Assembly (NCBI RefSeq): GCF_030063455.1
Contig: NZ_JASITB010000001.1
Location: forward strand, 434,001-498,000
DNA: 64,000 nt
Reading direction: 5' to 3'
From: Cryobacterium sp. PH31-O1
Lineage (GTDB): Bacteria > Actinomycetota > Actinomycetes > Actinomycetales > Microbacteriaceae
The notes beneath the pieces were generated by a model. The model was given only the letters and a program-made list of their open reading frames with translations, was not told the origin of the DNA and did not search any database. Position numbers and translations under genes: made by a program. Shown here piece after piece: positions 1 through 8,514 of this stretch (within the stretch, counting starts at the first letter, position 1; each line of letters opens with the position of its first letter).

Positions 1-1497
1 CTGCCCGGCATCGGCCCGGCCATGACCGTGGCCCTGTTGCTGCCGCTCACCTACGCCCTCGACGTGACCGGTTCGCTGATCATGTTCGCCGGCATCTACT
101 ACGGCGGTATGTACGGCGGCTCGACGACCTCGATTCTGCTCAACACCCCGGGCGAGTCTTCGTCGGTCGTCACGGCGCTCGAGGGCAACAAAATGGCCAA
201 GGCCGGCCGCGGAGCGCAGGCGCTAGCGACGGCCGCGATCGGCTCTTTCGTGGCCGGTACGCTCGCCACCGGCGCCCTTGTCTTAGTCGCTCCGTTCATC
301 GTGGCGATCGCGATCGGCCTGGGAGCTCCCTCATACTTCGCGCTGATGGTCTTCGCTTTCGTTGCCGTCAGCGCAGTGCTCGGCTCGAGCCGCATTCGCG
401 GGCTCGCCTCGCTGTTCATCGGTCTCACCATCGGACTTGTCGGCCTCGACGCCACGACCGGCCAGGCACGGCTGACTTTCGGGCAGCCGCTGCTCTCCGG
501 CGGCATCGACGTCGTCGTCATCGCCGTCGCCCTGTTTGCGGTCGGTGAGGCCCTCTGGATCGCCGCGCACCTGCGCCACGGCACACCCCCGACGATCCCG
601 GTCGGGGTGCCGTGGATGGGCAAGGACGATTGGAAGCGCAGCTGGAAACCGTGGCTGCGCGGCACGGTCATCGGCTTTCCGTTCGGCGCGATTCCGGCCG
701 GTGGCGCGGAAATTCCCACCTTCCTGTCGTACGTGGCGGAGAAGAAGCTGTCCAAGCATCCGGAACAGTTCGGGCACGGCGCCATCGAGGGCGTCGCCGG
801 CCCGGAAGCGGCCAACAATGCCTCAGCTGCCGGTACGCTCGTACCGCTGCTGACCCTCGGTCTGCCGACCACGGCGACCGCCGCAGTGATGATCGCCGCG
901 TTCAACCAGTACGGTATCCACCCCGGACCGATGTTGTTTCAGACCGAACCGGTGCTGGTCTGGACCCTGATCGCGAGCCTGTTCATCGGCAACACGCTGC
1001 TGCTCGCGCTCAACCTGCCGCTCGCTCCGCTGTGGGCCAAGCTGCTGCGCATTCCGCGGCCGTACCTCTACGCGGGAATTCTGTTCTTCGCCACGTTGGG
1101 TGCCTACGCGGCGGGCATGCAGACCTTCAACATTCTGATTTTGCTGCTTCTGGGCGCGTTGGGCTACATGGCCCGTCGCTTCGGGTTTCCGGTGCTGCCG
1201 ATCATCGTCGGCGCCATCCTCGGCCCGGAGATGGAACGCCAGCTGCGCCGAGCGCTGCAGATCAGCGCGGGCGATCCCGCCGCGCTGCTGAGCGAACCGC
1301 TCGCCGTCGTGGTGTACACCGTGATCGTGGTGTTCCTCGTGGTACCGCCGCTGGTCAAGGCGCTGCGGCGCCGGTTCGGTGGTGGCGGACCGACGGCCGG
1401 GCCGCCCGAGGATCAGTTCGATGCCTTCGGCACCCAGACCTCCGATGGAAGCGCCCGAGTCATTCAGGCTGTCCGCCCGAATAGCCGCAGAAAATAG
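1..1497 (+). CDS. Tripartite tricarboxylate transporter permease, TctA family (5' end outside the window)
   Basis: This is the large membrane subunit of a TTT-type solute transporter, which takes up carboxylates with a periplasmic-type binding protein (TctC) and a small membrane subunit (TctB). The frame is open from base 1, and the first residues (LPGIGPAMT) match the N-terminal Gly/Pro signature of TctA, so the methionine at base 22 is internal and the true start lies upstream. About 498 residues are visible, with many hydrophobic segments and the family's GGMYGG and NTPGES loops near residues 40-55 and a second Gly/Pro-rich loop ([13 protein letters not shown]) near residue 220. The C-terminal 50 residues are polar. 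The substrate cannot be read from sequence. TctB and TctC, if present, are off the left edge. Confidence 0.9.
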   Translation: MPGIGPAMTVALLLPLTYALDVTGSLIMFAGIYYGGMYGGSTTSILLNTPGESSSVVTALEGNKMAKAGRGAQALATAAIGSFVAGTLATGALVLVAPFIVAIAIGLGAPSYFALMVFAFVAVSAVLGSSRIRGLASLFIGLTIGLVGLDATTGQARLTFGQPLLSGGIDVVVIAVALFAVGEALWIAAHLRHGTPPTIPVGVPWMGKDDWKRSWKPWLRGTVIGFPFGAIPAGGAEIPTFLSYVAEKKLSKHPEQFGHGAIEGVAGPEAANNASAAGTLVPLLTLGLPTTATAAVMIAAFNQYGIHPGPMLFQTEPVLVWTLIASLFIGNTLLLALNLPLAPLWAKLLRIPRPYLYAGILFFATLGAYAAGMQTFNILILLLLGALGYMARRFGFPVLPIIVGAILGPEMERQLRRALQISAGDPAALLSEPLAVVVYTVIVVFLVVPPLVKALRRRFGGGGPTAGPPEDQFDAFGTQTSDGSARVIQAVRPNSRRK

Positions 1498-1554
1498 CGC
1501 GAGCGTTTTTCACGCCTGAGCGAACGCGGCGCGGGAGTTGAGCATACTGGTGTC

Positions 1555-2712
1555 ATGCCCGTTGCCCTCTCCCGCGCCGACGTCGTACGCTTGCGCCTGC
1601 ACGCCCAGGGTCTGGCCGGCGATCCGTTGCCGAGTGCCGTCGCCGTCGCCGAGCGGATGCTCGCGGTGCAGGCGCAGGACTACCAGGCTGGACAGTGGGC
1701 CCTCGGCGTGCGCTCCCCCGGCGCAACCCTGGCCGACGTGCAGGCAGCCGTTTCGGCGGGTGAGATCGTGCGGTCGTGGCCAATGCGGGGCACGCTGCAC
1801 TTCGTTCCGGCCGGGGAACTGGGCTGGATGCAGGGTCTGACAACCCCGCGCCTGCTCGCCAAAACCCGCACGATCAACGAACGGCTCGGCCTCGACCTGC
1901 CCGTGCTGGAGCGTGCTCGTGAGGCCGCGATCACCGCGCTGACCGGGCAGAAACAGCTCAGCCGCGCCGAATTCATGACCATGCTTCAGGCGTCCGCCCT
2001 GCCGACCGAGGGCCAGCGCGGATACCACACCATCGCCCACCTCGCTCTCACCGGAACTCTATGCTGGGGACGCCAGGTCGGCACCCAGCAAGGGCTGGTG
2101 CTGCTCGATGAGTGGGTGCCGACCCCACGCCGGCTTGAGCGCGATGAAGCGCTCGGCGAATTCGTATACCGCTATTTTCTCGGCCATGGGCCGGCGACCC
2201 TGGTGGACTTCGCCTGGTGGTCGCAGCTCACCGTCGCCGACGCGAAAACCGGCCTGGCCGTGGCCCGGCGCAGGCTCACCGAGGTGCAGGTCGACGGCGC
2301 AGCGCATTTTCTAGCCGCCGAAACAGCGGATGCCGCAGTCGTGGCGACGGGCCGGCGCCAGCACACGCCGGTGCTCGCGCTCCCCGGGTTCGACGAGTAC
2401 CTGCTCGGGTACCGGGATCGCAGCCACGTGATCGCCGCCGCCGATCTCACCCGGGTGGTACCCGGACTAAACGGAATCTTTCTGCCGCTCGTCGTCACGG
2501 ACGGGCGTATTGTCGGCACCTGGCGCAAGAAGATCGCAACGTCGGGACTCACCGCAGCGGCGACGCTGTTCGAAGCACCGGCGACGACGACCGCCCAGGC
2601 CCGGGCCGACAAAACCCAGCGCGGCTTCGCCCGCGCAGCGTCGCACTACGCACGGTTTCTGGGCGTGAAGCATCGGCCGATCGCGAAACCGGCGGTGTCG
2701 GCATCCGCTTGA
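1555..2712 (+). CDS. Winged-helix DNA-binding protein, AlkZ/YcaQ-like (HTH_42)
   Basis: A 385-residue protein of the HTH_42 family, which includes the DNA glycosylases AlkZ and YcaQ that unhook bulky or cross-linked bases. Near the N-terminus it has Q39-A40-Q41 in the context LAVQAQDYQ, matching the catalytic Q-x-Q motif of AlkZ. Further family landmarks are RGTLHFV near residue 80 and LPGFDEYLLGYRDR near residue 280. The ATG is taken because the protein starts in family register there. It stands alone, 28 bp before the FUSC gene on the same strand. A DNA-repair role is inferred from the family and the intact Q-x-Q; many actinobacterial members have no tested function. Confidence 0.8.
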   Translation: MPVALSRADVVRLRLHAQGLAGDPLPSAVAVAERMLAVQAQDYQAGQWALGVRSPGATLADVQAAVSAGEIVRSWPMRGTLHFVPAGELGWMQGLTTPRLLAKTRTINERLGLDLPVLERAREAAITALTGQKQLSRAEFMTMLQASALPTEGQRGYHTIAHLALTGTLCWGRQVGTQQGLVLLDEWVPTPRRLERDEALGEFVYRYFLGHGPATLVDFAWWSQLTVADAKTGLAVARRRLTEVQVDGAAHFLAAETADAAVVATGRRQHTPVLALPGFDEYLLGYRDRSHVIAAADLTRVVPGLNGIFLPLVVTDGRIVGTWRKKIATSGLTAAATLFEAPATTTAQARADKTQRGFARAASHYARFLGVKHRPIAKPAVSASA

Positions 2713-2740
2713 GCGGTCGCAGTCGGGTTAGCCTTGACCA

Positions 2741-3784
2741 GTGAAACTTACCTCGGCCCTGCGCATCTCCAAACGACTCCCGGTGCTGCAGGTCGTCAAG
2801 ATGGCCGTCGCCGTGGCCCTCGCCTGGCTCGCCTCCCAGCTGCTGCTGCCGAGCAACCTGCCGATCTTCGCCGCGATCGCGGCCCTGCTCGTGGTGCAGC
2901 CGAGCGTCAACCAGACCCTCGGCCGTGCCATCGAACGCACCGCGGGCGTGATCGGCGGTGTCATCATCGCCTCGTCGATCGGATTCTTCCTCGGTCAGTC
3001 CAGCTGGGTCGTACTCGGCACTATCGTGGTGAGCATCCTCGTGGCGTGGGCGCTGCGCCTGTCCCCGGTGTCGGCGAGCCAGATTCCGATCAGCGCCATG
3101 CTGGTGCTCGCCCTCGGTGCTACGACGCCGGGGTACGCCCTCGATCGCATCCTCGAGACCTTTATCGGCGCGGGTATCGCCCTGGTCATCAACGCCCTCA
3201 TCGTTCCCCCCGTGCTGATAGCGCCAGCGCGCGACGCCGTCGGCCTGCTCGCCCGCGAGCTCGCCGACACCTTTGACCGTATCGCGCAGGCGCTGCGCAC
3301 CCCGCAGACTCCGATCGACCTGATGGAGCTGATGATTAAGGCCCGTCTGCTGCGCCCCATGCTCGTGTCGGCAGAAAAGGCCATCGCCCAGGCGGAGGAG
3401 AGCCTCATGCTCAATCCGCGCAAGGCCAAGCTGCGCGTGGCGCTCGACGCCGACCACGACATGATCGAGCGGCTGCCGACTCTTGTCACCCGCGCCATCG
3501 GCATGACCCGCGCCCTGCACGACCACTACGACGCGTCCCTGCAGTTCGAGCCGAGCGTTCAGGCGTTTTCTCGGGAGCTCGCCCGGGCCGCCCACGACCT
3601 GGCTCTGCTCGCGCGGGAGGAAGGCGACCTCACGGGCGTGCCGGAGCCGGCGGACCTCGACGTGCTGGCCCTGACCGCGCCCCTGCGCATCGTCACGCCG
3701 CACCCGGACCACTGGATCCTGATCGGCTCACTCATGGAAGACCTGCGCCGGGTGCGCGAGGAGATCGTCGGCGATCGCGCCTGA
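2741..3784 (+). CDS. FUSC-family membrane protein (aromatic-acid exporter-like)
   Basis: A 347-residue protein starting with GTG. The N-terminal half holds about six closely spaced hydrophobic segments (roughly residues 18-170), including the family-typical ALLVVQPSVNQTLGRAIERTAG stretch around residues 48-68, followed by a soluble, helix-rich C-terminal half. This is the layout of the FUSC/ArAE family, whose best known members export aromatic acids or fusaric acid. It is separated by 28 bp from the winged-helix gene and could share its transcript. The gene ends just before a strong bidirectional hairpin. The substrate is unknown. Confidence 0.8.
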   Translation: MKLTSALRISKRLPVLQVVKMAVAVALAWLASQLLLPSNLPIFAAIAALLVVQPSVNQTLGRAIERTAGVIGGVIIASSIGFFLGQSSWVVLGTIVVSILVAWALRLSPVSASQIPISAMLVLALGATTPGYALDRILETFIGAGIALVINALIVPPVLIAPARDAVGLLARELADTFDRIAQALRTPQTPIDLMELMIKARLLRPMLVSAEKAIAQAEESLMLNPRKAKLRVALDADHDMIERLPTLVTRAIGMTRALHDHYDASLQFEPSVQAFSRELARAAHDLALLAREEGDLTGVPEPADLDVLALTAPLRIVTPHPDHWILIGSLMEDLRRVREEIVGDRA

Positions 3785-3795
3785 GCCGGAACGTA

Positions 3796-3840
3796 GAAAA
3801 CGGATGCTCCGCGCGGGTCGCGCGCGGAGCATCCGTTTTC
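3796..3840. terminator. Bidirectional hairpin terminator
   Basis: A perfect 20-bp inverted repeat (3796-3815 and 3821-3840) with a 5-base loop. The outer bases are A-rich on the left and T-rich on the right, so it can serve both convergent genes, FUSC (plus) and the ABC ATPase (minus). Confidence 0.85.
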
Positions 3841-3853
3841 TCCCTGACGCGGT

Positions 3854-4611
<758 letters not shown>

Positions 4612-4615
<4 letters not shown>

Positions 4616-6075
4616 TTGTTGAACCTCTTGTCGAGCTTGTTGGAAAGCATTGTGAGCAGGTTGATGACGATGAAGTAGAGCGCTGCGACGATCAGCAGGG
4701 TCTCGCCGGTGCGAAAGTTGGCGGCGTAGATCTGCTGGCCCTGGTAGGTGAGCTCGGCGAAGCCGATCACGGCCAGGAGCGAGGTGTCCTTCAGGGTCAT
4801 CACGAACTGGTTGATGAACGAGGGCGTCATGATCTTCACGGCCTGCGGCAGCACGACGCGGCGCATGGTCGTGACGTAGCCGAGTCCGAGGCTGCGGCCG
4901 GCCTCGGTCTGGCCCGGGTCGACCGACTGGATGCCGCCGCGCACGATCTCGGTCATGTATGCACCGGCGTTGAGGCTCAGCGTGAGCACACCGGCGGTGA
5001 GCACGTCGATCGACTGCCCGGTCAGTTGCGGCAAGCCGAAGTAGAAGAAGAACGCTTGCACGAGAAGCGGCGTGCCGCGAAAGATGCTGACGTAGACGCT
5101 GGCCAGGCCGCGCAGCACGCGGCTCTCTGAAACCTTGAAGAACCCGAACAGCACACCCAGCACGAGGGCAATCAGAATCGACAACCCGGTCGCGAGCAGG
5201 GTCAGCCCGAGGCCCTTCATGAGGGCTGGCAGGCTGTCGCTCAACAGACCAAAGAAACCGGATGCTGCGGCGGGTGCCGGCTGCTCGAGATACTCATCGA
5301 GGATGGCCTGGTACTCGCCGCTGTCTTTCAGCTCGGCCAGACCGGTGTTGAACGCGGCGAGCAGTTCGGGATTCTGGCCCTTGTTGACAGCGAAACCGTA
5401 GGAGCTGCCCTGCTCCTTCTCGGTGACCGACTTGAGGCCGTTGTTCTGATTGATGCCGTAGGCGAGCACGGGGTAGTCGTCGAAGACCGCGACGGAGTTG
5501 CCAGCCTTGACGTCGTCGTACATCGTGGCCGAGTCGGCGAGGGCCTTGACGGTGAAGTCGTACTCGTCCTTGATCGAGTTGGCGAAGGTCTCGCCCTCGC
5601 TGCCGCGCTTGGCGACGACGGTTTCGCCGGCCAGGTCGGAGTACCCGGTGATCTTGGCATTGTCCTCGGCGACGGCCATCTGAACGCCGGAGTCGAAGTA
5701 CGGGTCGGAGAAGTCAAAGATGAGTTTGCGCTCATCGGTGATCGACATTCCGGCGATGACGCCGTCGACCTGATTGGATTGCAACGCCTGCAACGCCGCG
5801 TCGAAGCCGAGCGACTTGATCTCCACTTTGAAGCCCTGGTTCGCGGCAATGTCACGAATCAAATCCATGTCGATACCGGTCAGTTCACCGTTCTCGCGGT
5901 ACTCGAACGGCGCGAAGGTGGTGTCGGTGCCGATGACGTAGGTTTCGCCGGTGACGGCGGTCGGCGGCTGGCTCGCTGTCGCGGCGCTGACGCCGGCGAA
6001 TCCGCCGGCGAGGGCCAGCAGCGCCGTGACGGCAACCGCGAGCTTTCCCGCCCGAAAAATATTCAATGTGCGCAA
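4612..6075 (-). CDS. Fused amino-acid substrate-binding protein/permease (ABC transporter)
   Basis: One 487-residue chain joins two normally separate subunits. Residues 1-32 are a signal peptide, 42-265 a type 3 solute-binding domain ([19 protein letters not shown]), and about 280-480 a five-helix HisM/GlnP-type permease with its EAA loop near residues 391-410 ([11 protein letters not shown]). Such fusions are known in GlnPQ-type importers, where the tethered binding domain speeds substrate delivery. It pairs with the ATPase gene that overlaps its stop codon. No cysteine lipobox is seen, consistent with anchoring through the permease part. The upstream region carries an octamer repeat array about 175 bp from the start codon. 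Confidence 0.92.
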
Positions 6076-6248
6076 AGGGAAACCATTTCTTGTCGTGCGA
6101 TTCGCGCCGATCGACGCTGACCTAACCGGGCCGATGCTGCATACCCGTCGAAAGAGCCTACCTTGGGGTGCACTCCAGAAGAGTTTCGGGTCGGGCCGCC
6201 AATCGCCGCACCGGCGGCCTGGACGCGACTGCTGGCTGACGCTGGCAC

Positions 6249-6360
6249 GCTGGCTGGCTGGCTGGCTTGCAGGCTCGCTGGCTTGCAGGCTTGCAGGCTT
6301 GCAGGCTTGCTGGCTTGCTGGCTTGCAGGCTTGCAGGCTCGCTGGCTTGCAGGCTCGCTG
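6249..6360. repeat. 8-bp tandem repeat array
   Basis: Fourteen consecutive octamers, the last twelve (6265-6360) of the form GCTTGCAG, GCTTGCTG or GCTCGCTG, the first two GCTGGCTG. The register never slips. It lies between the upstream region of the ABC transporter and the 3' end of the nitronate monooxygenase gene. No gene is convincing here: the Leu/Ala/Cys/Gly-rich translation is just the repeat. Confidence 0.9.
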
Positions 6361-6375
6361 CCTGACTGGCGGCGG

Positions 6376-7410
6376 CTAGCTGACGACGGCTAGCTGCGTG
6401 TCATTCCAGAGGGTGCCGAGCACCGCCGCCGCCGGGCCGGTGCGCGCCTCACGAAAACCGGTGCCTGCCCAGAGAGCGAGCCCGTCGGGGTCGCCGCGGC
6501 GGGCAGCATCCGCTCGAACGACCTTGGTGAGGTGGTGCACCTGCGGATACTCATGGGGCGCTGCCGCGTCGTGGGCGGTGATGAAGGCGTTCCGCAGCCC
6601 GCGCGCCGGACGACCAGAGAATGCGCGGGTGATGACGGTCTCGGTGAAGCGCGGGTCGACGAGGGCACTCTGATGGGCCGGGTTCGCGCCGGATTCCTCG
6701 GTGCGCAGAAAGGCAGTGCCGAGTTGCACGGCCGCGGTGCCTCCGCCAGCGAGCAGCGACGCGATCTGACCCCCAGAGTGGATGCCGCCCGCCGCGATGA
6801 GCGGCAGCGACACCAGCTCGCCAATCGCGATCAACAACTCCCCCAGGGCCAGGGTGCCCGGTTCGCCCCTGGTAGTGAACGTTGCCCGGTGCCCGCCGGA
6901 TTCCGGTCCCTGAACGCACAGGGCGTCGACGCCGAGGCCTTCGGCCTGGCGGGCCTCTGACACCGACGTGACCGTGGCGATTAGGAAGGACCCCGCGGCG
7001 TGCATCCGCTCTATGACGTCGTCGGACGGCAGGCCGAAGGTGAACGAGACCACCGGTACGCGATGGGCGATAACCAGGGCGACCTTCTCGGCGAACCAGT
7101 CGTCGTCGGCGTCAGCTATCTGCCCGAGAGAGAGGCCGTACTCTCGGCCGAGCAGGTCCCGAAGGGTTTCAACGGCCGCTCGGTCGGTCAGCGGCGCCTG
7201 CGGCATGAACAGGTTGACACCGAACGCGTGCTCGGTGCGTTGCCTCACCTCGACGATCTGTGCGGCCAGGGCCTGCGGCGTCTTGTACCCGCCCGCCAGA
7301 AAGCCAAGGCCGCCCCCGTTGCTCACCGCGACCACGAGGTTCGGAGTCGATGCGCCGCCCGCCATCGGCGCCGCAATGATCGGAATCTCCAGGTCGTTCA
7401 GGGTGAACAC
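6376..7410 (-). CDS. Nitronate monooxygenase / NPD-family FMN oxidoreductase
   Basis: A 344-residue TIM-barrel flavoprotein that oxidises alkyl nitronates such as propionate-3-nitronate with FMN and oxygen. Family signs are IIAAPMAGG near residue 12, GVNLFMPQ near 65, the CVQGPESGGHR segment that places the active-site histidine near residue 170, and AAGGIHSGGQIASLL near 210 for phosphate binding. I chose the GTG at 7410 because GAGGAG lies six bases upstream; a longer frame reaches 7506 but adds a tail foreign to the family. It is a single-gene unit. The true substrate is not known, since class members also include other FMN enzymes. Confidence 0.88.
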   Translation of the reverse strand: MFTLNDLEIPIIAAPMAGGASTPNLVVAVSNGGGLGFLAGGYKTPQALAAQIVEVRQRTEHAFGVNLFMPQAPLTDRAAVETLRDLLGREYGLSLGQIADADDDWFAEKVALVIAHRVPVVSFTFGLPSDDVIERMHAAGSFLIATVTSVSEARQAEGLGVDALCVQGPESGGHRATFTTRGEPGTLALGELLIAIGELVSLPLIAAGGIHSGGQIASLLAGGGTAAVQLGTAFLRTEESGANPAHQSALVDPRFTETVITRAFSGRPARGLRNAFITAHDAAAPHEYPQVHHLTKVVRADAARRGDPDGLALWAGTGFREARTGPAAAVLGTLWNDTQLAVVS

Positions 7411-7562
7411 GGCAATCTCCTCATCATTAGAGCGTTCTTCCAGTAACTGAAATGGCGAACTACTACGGTCATTCCGGGTGCGCTTCAGCCAGCGTCCCCC
7501 TTGCACCTTGGCACAGTTCCCAGCGTGTCCGTGACGAAACGGCTCAACGGGCTGGCCTTAAG

Positions 7563-7653
7563 AACCGACCTCAGCAACCGGTCTTACGAGCCGGCTTTGC
7601 GAACCCGCCTTACGACCCGACGTCACGAACCGGCCTTACGAGCCGGCGTCACG
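7563..7653. repeat. 13-bp tandem repeat array
   Basis: Seven adjacent 13-base units on the pattern RMCCGRNNTYRCG (for example AACCGGCCTTACG and AGCCGGCGTCACG), keeping strict register over 91 bp. The right end overlaps the stop codon of the DinB remnant (7636-7638), so the array grew from, or into, the end of that dead gene. Confidence 0.8.
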
Positions 7654-7927
7654 GGCCGCCGCCTCCAGGCGTTCTCGGTAGGCCTGCCACCAGGCAGCGT
7701 CAGCGGACGGCAGGTTACTGTTATCGGCTCGCAGGCCGACGGAACCGTCCCAGGTAACCTGCTTCAAGGCTCGCTACGTGTTTGATCAGGCCCAATAGGT
7801 TTGTGCCGGTCGGCACCATGGGGCGCCGCACGTCGCATTCGCTGAGCCCGTCGAGTTTCCAAATGAGGGCCTCTCGGCCGGTGCTCAGGTTGCGCAGCAG
7901 GGTCACTTTCTCCGCGGAATCATCCAT
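7636..7927 (-). pseudogene. DinB/DUF664-family gene with internal deletion
   Basis: From ATG 7927 the translation runs MDDSAEKVTLLRN and on to LLGLIKHVASLEAGYLG, the conserved N-terminal part of DUF664/DinB proteins, which include mycothiol-dependent transferases. It then leaves the family and stops at 7721. In a different frame just downstream (about 7720 to 7636) comes NLPSADAAWW and QAYRERLEAAARDAGS, the typical C-terminal end of the same family. About 75 middle residues are therefore missing and the frame has shifted. The result is a non-functional remnant. The 13-bp repeat array begins inside its last codons. Confidence 0.75.
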
Positions 7928-8460
7928 GCCTTCAGCTTTGCAGCCTGTCTCGGTCTGGCATTGGCCGCGAACGGATGCCACCTCGGCCAGCCCTTCTGCG
8001 AAGTCTGGGACCGTGGCTTGGAGGTCCGCCGTCCAGTCTCCCGTCGTACTGGAGCGGGCTGCCGAACCGATGCTCCGCCACTGCCCCTGATCCAGTGGGG
8101 CCAGTTCAAGGGCTCCTCTCCAACGAACCGGCGCATACCGAATCCGCTCCAACCGCGGGAGCGCAGTTCTGGGGGACGGGGCCCGGGCCCCGTCCCTGGG
8201 CCCAGGTTAGAAACTGGGCCCACGGTCACAACATGGGCCCGGCCGGCGGATCGCAGCATTGGCCGAAAGGCGCGGCATGAACCTGCAGGCCAATTTGAGG
8301 ATGCGAATTCGTTCATGACTTCGATTTGGGCCACGCAAGGCGCTGAATAGTCCCGACGGAACGGCGCCCCACGGCCCGACACACAGCGAAATTAGCTCGA
8401 ACTCGTGGTTCCGATACTTTCCCAGGCCACTTTTGCTCCTGAGGTTTTCTTGAGATTCTC
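7928..8460. other. Gene-free stretch upstream of the HNH gene
   Basis: No convincing gene on either strand. It contains one copy of the GC-rich palindromic repeat (8174-8245). The rest shows no clear coding pattern; the base composition drops in GC toward the HNH promoter. Confidence 0.6.
8174..8245. repeat. Dispersed palindromic repeat, copy 1
   Basis: Starts with a perfect 20-bp palindrome (GACGGGGCCC and its complement, 8175-8194), followed by GGGCCCAG-N8-CTGGGCCC at about 8198-8221 with loop GTTAGAAA. A second copy at 19707-19778 is nearly identical through the first 48 bases and similar for 25 more. Both copies are intergenic. Confidence 0.85.
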
Positions 8461-8476
8461 TCGCTTTTATGTTCGA
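8461..8476 (+). promoter_or_regulatory. Candidate LexA (SOS) box
   Basis: TCGCTTTTATGTTCGA matches the actinobacterial SOS box TCGAACACATGTTCGA at 11 of 16 positions, with a perfect right half (ATGTTCGA) and a weak left half. It lies about 40 bp before the HNH start. Mycobacterial 13E12-family genes, relatives of this one, are known LexA targets, which supports the call; the left half makes it uncertain. Confidence 0.4.
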
Positions 8477-8514
8477 TTTGCGGTAAAATGGATCTGAAGG
8501 AGGCACTGACGCCC

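Noticed and set aside
6241..6370. CRISPR-like array at the octamer repeats
   Set aside because: The units are adjacent 8-mers with no spacers, and there are no cas genes in the window.
7721..8152. A 143-codon frame reaching upstream of the DinB remnant
   Set aside because: Only the part from 7927 resembles DinB; the upstream part has no family support and overlaps the gene-free stretch.
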